Assembly: GCF_001424025.1 (NCBI RefSeq)
Contig: NZ_LMPZ01000004.1
Location: forward strand, 217,458 to 281,457
Length of the DNA: 64,000 bases
Direction: 5' to 3'
DNA from: Brevundimonas sp. Leaf363
Lineage (GTDB): Bacteria; Pseudomonadota; Alphaproteobacteria; Caulobacterales; Caulobacteraceae
Shown: positions 35,892-44,916 of the stretch, in pieces
Layout of the letters: every line of letters starts with the position of its first letter
How positions within the stretch are numbered: the first letter of the stretch is position 1
The notes under the pieces: generated by a model
Told to the model about the DNA's origin: nothing
Database searches by the model: none
The model's input: the letters and a program-made list of their open reading frames with translations, nothing else
Made by a program: the position numbers and the translations under genes

Positions 35892-37597
35892 TATGCGCGC
35901 TCCATCATTTCAGCGTTCGACTTGCCTGGCGGCACCAGCGGCCAGACGTTTTCCTTGGGATCGATGACCACGTGCGCCAGGCACGGGCCGTCGGCGGCCA
36001 GCAGACGATCCAGGCCGGCTTCGACCTGATCGCGGCTGTCGATGCGGAAGGCCTCGACGCCGAAGGCTTCGGCCACCTTCACGAAATCCGGATTGTCCGA
36101 CAGATCGATCTCGGAATAGTTCTCGGCGAAGAACAGCTCCTGCCACTGGCGCACCAGGCCCAGCGACGAGTTGTCGATCAGCACGATCTTCAGCGCGATG
36201 CCGTAGCGCTTCAGGGTCGCCAGCTCCTGGATGTTCATCATGAAGCCGCCGTCGCCGGCGATGGTGACCACCGTCGCGGACGGATCGGCCAGCTTGGCGC
36301 CGATGCCGGCGGGCAGGCCGAAGCCCATGGCGCCCAGGCCGCCCGAGGTGATGTGGGCTTCCGGCTTGGAGAAGCGGCAGTGCTGGGCGGCCCACATCTG
36401 GTGCTGGCCGACGTCGCAGGCGGCGACGAAGCTGTCACCGGCCTTTTCGGAGACCATCTTCAGCAGGGCCGGCGCATAGACGCCGTCGCCCGGCGCGTCG
36501 TAGCGGACGGCGTTGATGGCCGACTGCTCGGCCGTGTGCGCGCGCCAGGCGTCGATGGCGAAGGTCTCGCCAGCCAGCTGCTGGTTCAGCGCCGCCATGC
36601 CGTCCTTCAGGTCGCCGACGACCGAGACGTGGGCGGTGCGCAGCTTGCTGATTTCCGAGGCGTCGCGGTCGAAGTGGACGACGCGGGCGTTCGGCGCGAA
36701 CTCGGCCAGCTTGCCCGTGGCGCGGTCGTCGAAGCGGGCGCCGAAGACGATCAGCAGGTCGGCGTTCTGGACCGCCTCGTTGGCGGCGCGCGTGCCGTGC
36801 ATGCCCAGCATGCCCAGCATGCCCGGTGCGTCGGTCGGGATGGAGCCCAGGGCGTTCAGGGTCGAGACCGCCGGGATGCCGGTGGCCGCTGCGAAGGCGC
36901 GCAGCTCATCCACCGCGCGGGCGATCTTCACGCCGCCGCCGATGTAGATCAGCGGACGCTCGGCTGAACGGATCATCGCCGCCGCCTGATCGATGGCGTC
37001 GTGGTCCAGCGGCTCGACGTGGTTCGGGCGATGGAAGCCGTAGTCCTCGGTCGTCTGGGCGAACTGCACGTCCTTGGGCAGGTCGATCAGGACCGGACCC
37101 GGACGGCCCGAGGCGGCGATATGGAAGGCTTCCTCGACCGCGGCCGGGATGTCGGCCGGGTCGCGCACGATGACCGAGTGCTTCACGATCGGCAGGGTGA
37201 CGCCCAGGATGTCGATCTCCTGGAAGGCGTCGGTGCCCATCAGGCCCTGCGCCACATTGCCGGTGATGCAGACCAGCGGCACCGAATCCATCATCGCATT
37301 GGCGATGCCGGTGACCAGGTTTGTGGCGCCGGGACCCGAGGTCGCCATGCACACCCCGACCTTGCCGCTCTTGCGGGCATAGGCGTCGGCGGCGAAGGCC
37401 GCGCCCTGCTCGTGGCGGACCAGGATGTGCTTCAGCTTGGATCCGGCCAGGGCGTCATAGACCGGCATGATCGCCCCGCCCGGATAGCCGAACAGCACCT
37501 CGACCCCCAGGTTTTCCAGGGTCGAGATGAGCAGCCGCGCGCCGCTTTGAGGGGCGGCGTCTGGCTTCTGCTGGCGGGCTGGCGCGGTGGCGCTCAT
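35891..37597 (-). CDS. ilvG: Acetolactate synthase catalytic subunit (IlvG-type)
   Basis: The 568-residue thiamine-diphosphate enzyme condenses two pyruvates, or pyruvate and 2-oxobutyrate, for Val/Leu/Ile synthesis. It shows the catalytic Glu region LVRHEQGAAFAADAYAR, MATSGPGATNLVTGIANAM, FQEIDILGVTLPIVKHS and the ThDP motif IAGDGGFMMNIQELATLKRYGIALKIVLIDN (residues about 440-470). The ATG at 37597 (MSATAPARQQ) or a GTG three codons earlier are both possible starts; neither has a strong ribosome site. Together with the ACT-only subunit it forms an AHAS II-like enzyme. Confidence 0.96.
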   Translation of the reverse strand: MSATAPARQQKPDAAPQSGARLLISTLENLGVEVLFGYPGGAIMPVYDALAGSKLKHILVRHEQGAAFAADAYARKSGKVGVCMATSGPGATNLVTGIANAMMDSVPLVCITGNVAQGLMGTDAFQEIDILGVTLPIVKHSVIVRDPADIPAAVEEAFHIAASGRPGPVLIDLPKDVQFAQTTEDYGFHRPNHVEPLDHDAIDQAAAMIRSAERPLIYIGGGVKIARAVDELRAFAAATGIPAVSTLNALGSIPTDAPGMLGMLGMHGTRAANEAVQNADLLIVFGARFDDRATGKLAEFAPNARVVHFDRDASEISKLRTAHVSVVGDLKDGMAALNQQLAGETFAIDAWRAHTAEQSAINAVRYDAPGDGVYAPALLKMVSEKAGDSFVAACDVGQHQMWAAQHCRFSKPEAHITSGGLGAMGFGLPAGIGAKLADPSATVVTIAGDGGFMMNIQELATLKRYGIALKIVLIDNSSLGLVRQWQELFFAENYSEIDLSDNPDFVKVAEAFGVEAFRIDSRDQVEAGLDRLLAADGPCLAHVVIDPKENVWPLVPPGKSNAEMMERA

Positions 37598-37626
37598 GAC
37601 GGTCACTTAGGCTTTCAGTCTCAGGC

Positions 37627-38640
37627 TTAGGCGGCTTCGGATTTGGGCGTCTGCAGCCAGGCCATGCGCTCGCGCAGCTTGGCGCCGGTCTTCTCGATCG
37701 CCTGTTCGCTGTCGTCCTTGACCCAGGCGTCGTACTGCGGCTTGCCGGCGTCGTTCTCGGCGATCCATTCCTTGGCGAACTGACCGGTCTGGATCTCTTC
37801 CAGGATGGTCTTCATGCGGGCGCGGGTCTCGTCGTTGATGACGCGCGGGCCGGACTTAACCGAGCCCCACTTGGCGGTCTCGGAGATGAACTCATTCATC
37901 TTGGTGATGCCGCCTTCGTAGAACAGGTCCACGATCAGCTTCAGCTCGTGCATGCACTCGAAATAGGCGATCTCGGGCTGATAGCCGGCGTCGACCAGGG
38001 TGTTGAACCCGCTCATGACCAGCTCCTTGGCGCCGCCGCACAGGACGGCCTGTTCGCCGAACAGATCCGTCTCGGTCTCTTCGCGGAAGGTGGTTTCCAG
38101 CAGGCCGCCGGTCGCGCCGCCGTTGCCCTTGGCGTAGCCCATGGCGCGGTCGCGCGCCTTGCCGGTGACGTCCTTCTCGATGGCGAACAGCGACGGCACG
38201 CCGCGGCCACGCTGGTACTCGCGACGGACCAGGTCACCCGGACCCTTCGGGGCGACCAGGATCACGTCCATGTCCTCGCGCGGGGTGATGCGGCCGTAGA
38301 TGATCGAGAAGCCATGCGCGAACAGCAGGGCCGAGCCCTCCTTGGCGTTCGGCTCGATGACGGTCTTGTAGACCTCGGCCTGGGCCATGTCGGGCGTCAG
38401 GATGGCGATGATGTCGGCGCCCTTGACGGCCTCGGCCGGCTCGGCGGTCGTCAGGCCGTCGGCCTGGGCGTTCTTCCAGCCCTTGCCGCCTTCACGGACG
38501 CCGACGACCACATCGTGGCCCGAGTCCTTCAGGTTCTGGGCGTGGGCGCGGCCCTGCGAGCCATAGCCGATGACGGCGATGCGCTGGCCGGCGATGGCGC
38601 CGGGGCGGATGTCGTCGTTCGTATAGATGGTGATGGCCAT
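37627..38640 (-). CDS. ilvC: Ketol-acid reductoisomerase IlvC (class I)
   Basis: The 337-residue short-form (class I) reductoisomerase converts acetolactate and acetohydroxybutyrate to dihydroxy acids using NADPH and Mg. The Rossmann motif is [18 protein letters not shown], followed by the cofactor loop RE.GKGW. The metal-binding helices contain [17 protein letters not shown] and [17 protein letters not shown]. The start ATG is 3 bp after the ilvD stop. The class I length is the norm in Alphaproteobacteria. Confidence 0.97.
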   Translation of the reverse strand: MAITIYTNDDIRPGAIAGQRIAVIGYGSQGRAHAQNLKDSGHDVVVGVREGGKGWKNAQADGLTTAEPAEAVKGADIIAILTPDMAQAEVYKTVIEPNAKEGSALLFAHGFSIIYGRITPREDMDVILVAPKGPGDLVRREYQRGRGVPSLFAIEKDVTGKARDRAMGYAKGNGGATGGLLETTFREETETDLFGEQAVLCGGAKELVMSGFNTLVDAGYQPEIAYFECMHELKLIVDLFYEGGITKMNEFISETAKWGSVKSGPRVINDETRARMKTILEEIQTGQFAKEWIAENDAGKPQYDAWVKDDSEQAIEKTGAKLRERMAWLQTPKSEAA

Positions 38641-38643
38641 GGT

Positions 38644-40401
38644 TCAGGCGTCCTCTCGGATGGTCGTTCCGGCGGCGCCGGTCTGGAATTCAGCCGGAAT
38701 CTGAGCCGGCGGCGGGTTGGGAATGGTCACGGCGCCCTGGGCCGCAGAGGCGACCGAGGCGCGGTATTTGGCGAAGACACCCCTCGCCGGGCGGGCGGTC
38801 ACGGGAGCGAAGCCCGCCCGGCGAGCCTCCAGATCGGCGGCGACGTCGATCCGGCGGTTGGTGACGTCGATGGTGATGCGGTCACCATCGCGGATCAGAG
38901 CGACCGGGCCGCCGACCGCCGCTTCGGGCGAGACGTGGCCGGCGACGAAGCCGTAGCTGGCGCCCGAGAAGCGGCCATCGGTGATCAGGGCGACGTTGTT
39001 CACGCCGCGACCCTTCAGGGCGGCGGTGACCTGCAGCATCTCGCGCATGCCCGGCCCCCCCTTGGGGCCTTCGTAGCGGATGATGATGACGTCGCCTTCG
39101 CCCACCGAGCCGTCCTGGACGGCGTGGAAGGCGTCTTCCTCGCTGTCGAAGACGCAGGCCGGGCCTTCGAAGCGGTCGACCTTATGGCCGGTCAGCTTGA
39201 TGACCGCGCCGTCGGGCGCGACGTCGCCGTAGATGACGGCATAGCTGCCGCGCTCCATGACCGGACGGGTGAAGTCGGTGACGACCCGCTGGCCCGGCGC
39301 CTCCTCGGCCTCGGCGGCCTCGGTGAACAGGCTGCGGCCCGAGACGGTCGGGGTGTTGATGATCTTGCCGGCCTCGGCCAGGCGCTGAGTGACCAGACGC
39401 GTGCCGCCGGCGGCATACAGGTGCGAGGCCAGGAAGCGGCCGCCCGGCTTCAGGTCGCAAATGACCGGCGCCTCGACGCAGGCCTGGTGGCAATCCTCGA
39501 CACCGAAATCGACGCCGGCCTCCGCCGCGATGGCGGTCAGGTGCATGACCGCATTGGTCGATCCGCCCGAGGCCGAGACGGCGATGGCCGCGTTCTTCAG
39601 GCTGGCCTTGGTGATGTATTTGCGCGCCGTGTCGCCGGCGAAGACGCGCTCGACGATGATGCGGCCGCAGCGTTCACCCTCTGCGCCCTTGGCGGGATCG
39701 ACGGCCGGGACGTCATTGGCGCCCATCGGCGAGATGCCCATGACCGTCAGGGCCATGGCCATGGTGTTGGCCGTGAACTGACCGCCGCAGGCGCCGGCGC
39801 CGGGGCAGGCCGCGGCTTCGACTTCCTTCAGGCCCGCATCGCCCAGCGTGCCGGCGCCGTGCGCGCCGATGGCCTCGAAGACCTCCTGGATCGAGATTTC
39901 CTTCGTGCCCACAATGCCCGGCAGGATGGTGCCGCCGTAATAGACCAGTCCCGGGATATCCATCCGCGCCAGGGCCATAGCCGCCGCCGGAATGGTCTTG
40001 TCGCAGCCGACGATGGCGACGACGCCGTCCAGCTGGTGCCCCTCGATGGCCAGCTCGATCGAGTCGGCGACGACTTCGCGGCTGATCAGCGACGCCTTCA
40101 TCCCCGGCGTGCCCATCGAGATGCCATCGGTGACGACGATGGTGTTGAAGTCGACCGGATAGCCGCCCGCCGCGATGATGCCGGCGCGGACGTCCTTGGC
40201 CAGGCGGTCCAGGTGCATGTTGCACGGGGTGACCGTCGACCAGGTGTTGACGATGCCGATCATCGGCTTGTCGAAATCGGCGTCCTGCATCCCCGCCGCG
40301 CGCAGATAGGAGCGCGCCGCGGCCCGGTTCGGGCCGTGCGTCACCGAGGCGCTGCGCGCGTTCGGCGTCTTGGGGGCGGAAGGGGTTGATTCTTGCGTCA
40401 T
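38644..40401 (-). CDS. ilvD: Dihydroxy-acid dehydratase IlvD
   Basis: The 585-residue iron-sulfur dehydratase is the first structural gene of the ilv-leu operon. It shows the cluster-ligand regions [27 protein letters not shown] and [17 protein letters not shown], and the substrate loop [20 protein letters not shown]. It dehydrates dihydroxyisovalerate and dihydroxymethylvalerate. The start ATG at 40401 has only a weak ribosome site (CTAAGATA) and comes 29 nt after the T-run of the leader terminator, so transcription into it is likely controlled by attenuation. Confidence 0.97.
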   Translation of the reverse strand: MTQESTPSAPKTPNARSASVTHGPNRAAARSYLRAAGMQDADFDKPMIGIVNTWSTVTPCNMHLDRLAKDVRAGIIAAGGYPVDFNTIVVTDGISMGTPGMKASLISREVVADSIELAIEGHQLDGVVAIVGCDKTIPAAAMALARMDIPGLVYYGGTILPGIVGTKEISIQEVFEAIGAHGAGTLGDAGLKEVEAAACPGAGACGGQFTANTMAMALTVMGISPMGANDVPAVDPAKGAEGERCGRIIVERVFAGDTARKYITKASLKNAAIAVSASGGSTNAVMHLTAIAAEAGVDFGVEDCHQACVEAPVICDLKPGGRFLASHLYAAGGTRLVTQRLAEAGKIINTPTVSGRSLFTEAAEAEEAPGQRVVTDFTRPVMERGSYAVIYGDVAPDGAVIKLTGHKVDRFEGPACVFDSEEDAFHAVQDGSVGEGDVIIIRYEGPKGGPGMREMLQVTAALKGRGVNNVALITDGRFSGASYGFVAGHVSPEAAVGGPVALIRDGDRITIDVTNRRIDVAADLEARRAGFAPVTARPARGVFAKYRASVASAAQGAVTIPNPPPAQIPAEFQTGAAGTTIREDA

Positions 40402-40430
40402 TATCTTAGGTGTTCAGGTCGTCAGTTATG

Positions 40431-40462
40431 AAAAACCCCGCTGCCGGGACCGGAAGCGGGGT
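40431..40462 (-). terminator. Attenuator terminator of the ilv-leu operon
   Basis: On the minus strand ACCCCGCT pairs with AGCGGGGT, with additional CCGG/CCGG pairing inside the loop, followed immediately by TTTTT. It lies 26 nt after the stop codon of the Leu/Val/Ile-rich leader peptide and before ilvD. This is the expected position of an attenuator. Confidence 0.9.
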
Positions 40463-40488
40463 GGGTGCCGTCGAGCCTGAGGTTGAGT

Positions 40489-40653
40489 TCAGGTCGCGTA
40501 CATCCACGCCGCCACGCTAAGGAGGAGGCTGAGGAGGAGGCTGAGGACGGTTACGACCGTAATGGAGACGGCATCGACCGATGGCCGGACGCGCGCGATC
40601 GCCACGGCCTTGGCGCGGCGGGCGGTCTGAATGTGGCGCGACGACGGGTTCAC
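40489..40653 (-). CDS. Leader peptide of the ilv-leu operon (attenuation)
   Basis: This short peptide, about 54 residues from the GTG at 40653, ends with VDAVSITVVTVLSLLLSLLL-SVAAWMYAT. In that end part there are about 6 Val, 1 Ile and 7 Leu, with the run Ser-Leu-Leu-Leu-Ser-Leu-Leu-Leu-Ser encoded mostly by CTC. The GTG has CGAGG 6 bp upstream. No ATG start exists in this frame upstream of the run, so GTG (or a later GTG at the VAIAR codon) must be used. The peptide ends 26 nt before an intrinsic terminator. Ribosome stalling when Leu, Val or Ile is scarce would favour read-through. It codes no recognisable protein domain. Confidence 0.82.
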   Translation of the reverse strand: MNPSSRHIQTARRAKAVAIARVRPSVDAVSITVVTVLSLLLSLLLSVAAWMYAT

Positions 40654-40777
40654 GGGTGGCCTCGAACTGATGTCGTTAAAAAACCACGCAGCGGCCTGGG
40701 AAGCAACCCCAAACGCAACAAAATTGCGTGGCGTATGGGTCGCGGCTGACAATGGCGGCAAAAACCACCTACTGAGG

Positions 40778-41899
40778 CTATATTAACGCCGTTCTGATGG
40801 CGTCACATATCCGATCAATGGTGAGATCATCCAGGTCGGAGCCGGATGGGAGGCACAGGCCTCGATCAAACAGATCCTGGGCCGTGGTGCCGCCCGCGAC
40901 GATCGCCCTCGCAAAGACCGGTTGCAGATGCATCGGCTTCCACACCGGCCTCGCCTCGATCCCGGCCGCATCGAGGACAAGCCGCAGACCCTCGCGATCC
41001 AGCCGCCCGCCCGGCTCCAGCAGCACCACAGAAAGCCAGCGCGTGTGACGCCGCCCCTCGGCCTCGGGTGCGAACGACAGCCCCGGCACGTCAGCCAGCC
41101 GGGTGCGATAGCGCTCGAAGATGGCGCGCCGCCTTGCGACCTTGCCCTCGATCCCCTCCAGCTGGGCGATACCCAGCGCCGCCGACAGGCTGGACAGGCG
41201 ATAGTTGAAGCCGACCTCGGCGTGTTCGTAGTGGACCGCCGGCTCCCGCGCCGCCGTCGCCAGCTTGCGCGCCCGTGCGATCAGGTCGCCGTCGTCGGAC
41301 GCCAGCATGCCGCCGCCGCCCGTGGTGATGATCTTGTTGCCGTTGAAAGAGAAGGCGGCGCACGACGCACCCGGCCCTACGTGGCGGCCCATGTAATGCG
41401 ACCCCACGCTCTCGGCGGCGTCCAGCACCACGACCGCGCCGTGCGCCTCCGCCACCGCCCGGATCGCATGCAGGTCGCACGCCTGGCCATAGAGGTCGGC
41501 CGGCACCACCGCCCGGATCGGCCGCCCCTCGCGCGCCGCCATGACGCAGGCCTCATCCAACCGCGCCGGGTCCATGCCCCAGCTATCCGGTTCGCAGTCG
41601 ATGAACACCGGCTCGGCCCCGACGTAGCGGATCGGGGCCACGCCGCCGATGAAGGTCAGGGTCGGCGCCGCTACCCGCGCGCCCGGCTCCAGCCCCAGCA
41701 TGTGCAGCGCCAGATGCAGCGCCGCCGTGCCGGACGACACCGCCACCGCGTGCTGCATGCCGGTGTAAGCGCAGAACTGGGCCTCGAACCGCTCCAGGTA
41801 CGGTCCCAGCGGCCCGACGTAGCCGTCGTCGAACGCCTGCACGATCAACTCGCGCTCACGCGATCCGATATCCGGCGTCGAGAGCGGCACGCGGCTCAT
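40778..41899 (-). CDS. DegT/DnrJ/EryC1/StrS-family sugar aminotransferase
   Basis: The 373-residue PLP-dependent sugar aminotransferase shows VSSGTAALHLALHMLGL, VVLDAAESVGSHYMG (with the PLP-ring Asp) and the Schiff-base lysine in AFSFNGNKIITTGGGGML. It transfers an amino group to a nucleotide keto-sugar, as PglE, PerA or PseC do. Its ATG overlaps the acetyltransferase stop (ATGA), so the two form an acetyltransferase-aminotransferase pair. The gene ends 17 bp from the start of the ilv leader region's upstream sequence. Which nucleotide sugar is used is not visible; no dehydratase is nearby. Confidence 0.92.
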   Translation of the reverse strand: MSRVPLSTPDIGSRERELIVQAFDDGYVGPLGPYLERFEAQFCAYTGMQHAVAVSSGTAALHLALHMLGLEPGARVAAPTLTFIGGVAPIRYVGAEPVFIDCEPDSWGMDPARLDEACVMAAREGRPIRAVVPADLYGQACDLHAIRAVAEAHGAVVVLDAAESVGSHYMGRHVGPGASCAAFSFNGNKIITTGGGGMLASDDGDLIARARKLATAAREPAVHYEHAEVGFNYRLSSLSAALGIAQLEGIEGKVARRRAIFERYRTRLADVPGLSFAPEAEGRRHTRWLSVVLLEPGGRLDREGLRLVLDAAGIEARPVWKPMHLQPVFARAIVAGGTTAQDLFDRGLCLPSGSDLDDLTIDRICDAIRTALI

Positions 41900-42528
41900 C
41901 GTTCGACCGCCCGCGCCGGGACGCCCAGCACTGTGACGCCGTCCGGCACGTCACGCGTCACCACGGCGCCGGCGCCGACCACCGCCCCCGCGCCGATGCT
42001 CACGCCCTGCAGCACGCGCGCGCCCAGGCCGACCAGAGCGCCCTCGCCCACTCTTACCCCGCCCGCCAGCGCCGCCCCCGGCGCCACATGGGCGAAGTCC
42101 TCGACGCGGCAGTCATGCTCGATCACGGCGCCGGAGTTGATGATGACGTGTCGTCCGATCACGGCGCCGACCTGCACCAGCGCACCCATGCCGACGAAGG
42201 CGCCGTCGGCGATATCAGCCCCGGGATCAACGACGGCGGCGGGATGGACAACGGCGCGCCACGAGCGCCCCGCCAGCCCCTCGACCAGCGTCCGGCGCGC
42301 AGCGTTGCCGCCCAGCGCCGCATGGACCGGGCCGGGCCGCAAATCCGGCACACGCCCCAGGATCGCGGTCCCGCCGAGATGCTCGCCCGGTTCGAACGGC
42401 CCGTCGTCGAACACGCCCGGCGACGCCGTCCCCAGCGCCCTCAGCGCGGCGGCGACCACGCGCGCCTGACCGCCCGCCCCCAGAATCCAGGGGCCGACCG
42501 GCGCAGCGTCTGCGGGGGCGCGACTCAT
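41896..42528 (-). CDS. NeuD/PglD-family sugar acyltransferase
   Basis: The 210-residue protein has an N-terminal Rossmann-like subdomain (PVGPWILGAGGQARVVAAAL) and a C-terminal left-handed parallel beta-helix of hexapeptide repeats (ADIADGAFVGMGALVQVGAV, SGAVIEHDCRV with the catalytic His, VGEGALVGLGARV). It ends with a DGVTVLGVPARAV segment. PglD/PerB members N-acetylate the amino sugar made by the neighbouring aminotransferase. The ATG at 42528 gives the family N-terminus; upstream residues read to 42621 are not conserved. The pair probably contributes to an N-acetylated deoxyamino sugar of LPS, capsule or glycoprotein. Confidence 0.88.
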   Translation of the reverse strand: MSRAPADAAPVGPWILGAGGQARVVAAALRALGTASPGVFDDGPFEPGEHLGGTAILGRVPDLRPGPVHAALGGNAARRTLVEGLAGRSWRAVVHPAAVVDPGADIADGAFVGMGALVQVGAVIGRHVIINSGAVIEHDCRVEDFAHVAPGAALAGGVRVGEGALVGLGARVLQGVSIGAGAVVGAGAVVTRDVPDGVTVLGVPARAVER

Positions 42529-42671
42529 GTCTGCAATCTCTCCGCATTCCGCCCCGGAAGAAAGCGGCCGTATGGGCCCACGCCGCCGGTCATCTGCGTT
42601 ATTTGCGACGGGAGCCGGCATGTTTCAGCGTTGAAACGCGCGTGCCGTAACCGGCTGCCAGGAACCCCGTC

Positions 42672-43376
42672 ATGCAAGCCGAGCCCCTACCCCGCATCCT
42701 GGTCGTCGACGACGAGCCGTCCCTGCGCGACGTCCTGTGCGATTACCTCGACCAGCACGGCTATGAGACCCTGCAGGCGGGCAGCGCGACAGAGATGGAT
42801 CGTATTCTTGCCCGCTCGCGACCGGACCTGATCGTGCTGGACCTGATGATGCCGGGCGAGGACGGCCTGTCGGTCTGCCGACGCCTGTCCGGCAAGGGCC
42901 TGCCCATCGTCATGCTCAGCGCCACGGGCGACGAGACCGACCGCATCATCGGGCTGGAGCTGGGGGCCGACGACTATCTGCCTAAGCCATGCAATCCGCG
43001 CGAATTGCTGGCGCGTATCCGCGCCGTGCTGCGCCGGCCGCGCGACGAGACGGCCGATCCGGTCGCCGTGCGGTTCGCCGGATGGCGGCTGGATCTGGTG
43101 CGCCGGGAGCTGACCAACCCCAGGGGCGAGGCCATCGCCTTGTCCACCGGCGAGTTCAACCTGCTGCGCACCTTCGTCGAGAATCCCGGCCGCATCCTGA
43201 CCCGCGACCAGCTGCTGGAACGCGCGCGCGGCCCGGACGCCGACGTCTTCGACCGCGCCATGGACGTGCAGATCAGCCGTCTGCGCAAGAAGCTGGACGA
43301 TGGCGCGGGCCGCGACCTGATCGTCACCCACCGGGGCGAAGGCTATCTGTTCGACGCGCGGGTCGAGCGCCGGTGA
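42672..43376 (+). CDS. OmpR-family response regulator
   Basis: The 234-residue regulator has a receiver domain with the acidic pair VVDDE (residues 11-15), phospho-acceptor Asp57 in IVLDLMMPGEDG, and Lys105 in YLPKPCNP. The C-terminal winged helix (about 135-230) contains LSTGEFNLLRTFVENPGRILTRDQL and VQISRLRKKL. It is the cognate regulator of the downstream kinase: its stop codon shares a base with the kinase start (TGATG). Target genes are unknown. Confidence 0.95.
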   Translation: MQAEPLPRILVVDDEPSLRDVLCDYLDQHGYETLQAGSATEMDRILARSRPDLIVLDLMMPGEDGLSVCRRLSGKGLPIVMLSATGDETDRIIGLELGADDYLPKPCNPRELLARIRAVLRRPRDETADPVAVRFAGWRLDLVRRELTNPRGEAIALSTGEFNLLRTFVENPGRILTRDQLLERARGPDADVFDRAMDVQISRLRKKLDDGAGRDLIVTHRGEGYLFDARVERR

Positions 43377-44830
43377 TGAGCAACCCACGGCGCTTCGGCG
43401 GCCTGCCCATCCTGTTGCAGGTGGCGGCCCTGGCCGTTCTGGCCGTCATCGCCTCCCAGGCGGTGGCCGTCGCCGTGCTGATCTTCTCGCCGCCGCCGCA
43501 GCCCCAGGGGTTCAGCCTGACCGCCGCCCGCGACGCCTTGCTGGGCAAGCCCGCACAGACCACCGACGGCCGGGCGCTGGAACGCCGCATCAGCGACCAG
43601 CCGCCGCCGCTGCGCGAACCGGATGATCCCTTCGCGAAGATGATCACCGCCGCCCTGGCCGATCGGCTGGGCGTGCCGACGGCGCGGGTTCGCATCTCGG
43701 TGGAGCATCGGCGCGGTCCGGGCGACTGGGCCCGCCGCCGTCCCGACGAGCGACCGGGCCACCGTGGGCCGCCGCCCGGCCGACAGGGCGGCGCGCAGGC
43801 GGACGTCCAGCCGTCGCAGGACGGACGCGGACGTGGCGGCCCACCCGGCCCCGGCTTCGGCCCCGGCGGCTTCGACCCCTTCTCGGACCGCCTCAGCTTC
43901 GCGCCCTTCGTCGCGTCTCTGCAGCTGCCGGACGGGCGATGGGCCACCATCGAGCCGCCGCGCGACCTGTTGTCCCCGTGGCAGCAGAGGCTGCTGCTGA
44001 CGCTGCTCATCACCCTGCTGTTGCTGGCGCCGCTGGTGTGGTGGTTCGCGCGACGGCTGACCCGGCCGATCCGCGCCTTCGCCGCCGCCGCCGAACGCCT
44101 GGGCGCCGATCCCGAGGCGCCGCCGCTGGAGCCCAAGGGCCCGGCCGAGGTCCGCACCGCCATCACCACCTTCAACACCATGCAGACGGCGCTGAAGGAT
44201 CATATGCGCCAAAGGTCACAGACCATCGCGGCCATCGCCCACGACCTGCGCACCCCGCTGACCCGTCTTCGCTTCCGCGCCGAACAGGCGCCCGAGCACG
44301 TACGCGATCGCATGGCCGCCGATATCGAGGAGATGGACACCCTGATCGGTCAGGCCATGGCCTATGTGAAGGGGCAGGCGGCGCCCGAACGGCGCGAGGC
44401 CCTCGACCTGGCCGTCCTGGCGGCCGAGTGCATCGACCGCTTCGCCGAGACCGGCGCCGACGTCGTGTTCTCCGGCCATGACCCATTGCCGGTGCTGGCC
44501 GATCCCGACGCCTTGCAGCGCGCGCTGGACAATCTGATCGGGAACGCCCTGCGCTACGCCGGCGCTGCCCGCGTCGTCGCCCACGCCGAGGCCGGCCAGG
44601 CGCTGATCTGCGTGGAGGACACGGGCCCCGGCTTCCCGCCCGAGGATCTGGAGCGCGTGTTCGATCCCTTTTTCCGGGGCGAGCGCTCTCGCAATCGGAA
44701 CACCGGCGGCGTCGGCCTGGGGCTGGCGGTGGCGCGCCAGGCGGCGCGGGCGGGCGGCGGCGACGTCGTCCTGACGCTGCCGGAGGGCGGCGGCGTGGTC
44801 GCCCGGCTTACGTTACCGCTAGCAACCTGA
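43376..44830 (+). CDS. Sensor histidine kinase with Gly/Pro/Arg-rich periplasmic domain
   Basis: The 484-residue EnvZ-type kinase has one membrane helix at about 11-38, a periplasmic region of about 165 residues, a second helix at 205-224, HAMP (about 225-278), and a dimerisation domain with the phospho-acceptor His289 in AAIAHDLRTPLTRLRF. The ATPase domain has NLIGNALRYAG, EDTGPGFPPEDLERVFDPFF and GGVGLGLAVARQAA. Residues about 111-165 are low-complexity (RRGPGDWARRRPDERPGHR, then GRGRGGPPGPGFGPGGF), unusual for a ligand-binding fold. With the preceding regulator it forms a two-component system, possibly sensing envelope state or a metal or anion. Confidence 0.94.
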   Translation: MSNPRRFGGLPILLQVAALAVLAVIASQAVAVAVLIFSPPPQPQGFSLTAARDALLGKPAQTTDGRALERRISDQPPPLREPDDPFAKMITAALADRLGVPTARVRISVEHRRGPGDWARRRPDERPGHRGPPPGRQGGAQADVQPSQDGRGRGGPPGPGFGPGGFDPFSDRLSFAPFVASLQLPDGRWATIEPPRDLLSPWQQRLLLTLLITLLLLAPLVWWFARRLTRPIRAFAAAAERLGADPEAPPLEPKGPAEVRTAITTFNTMQTALKDHMRQRSQTIAAIAHDLRTPLTRLRFRAEQAPEHVRDRMAADIEEMDTLIGQAMAYVKGQAAPERREALDLAVLAAECIDRFAETGADVVFSGHDPLPVLADPDALQRALDNLIGNALRYAGAARVVAHAEAGQALICVEDTGPGFPPEDLERVFDPFFRGERSRNRNTGGVGLGLAVARQAARAGGGDVVLTLPEGGGVVARLTLPLAT

Positions 44831-44916
44831 GCCGTAGCCACGCGCGGGCTTGAATCTCTCTGCCGCCGGTCGCATTGAAGCGCCCTCTCCCGATCCTCCC
44901 GCAGGAGCCGCCTCCC

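Noticed and set aside
37948..40389. Open frame of 813 codons on the plus strand opposite ilvC and ilvD
   Set aside because: Spans two recognised genes in antisense, with repetitive Asp/Gly/Ala/Val composition and no domain; a GC-rich shadow.
43324..44212. Antisense open frames opposite the sensor kinase
   Set aside because: They mirror the Gly/Pro/Arg-rich coding sequence and end without domains.
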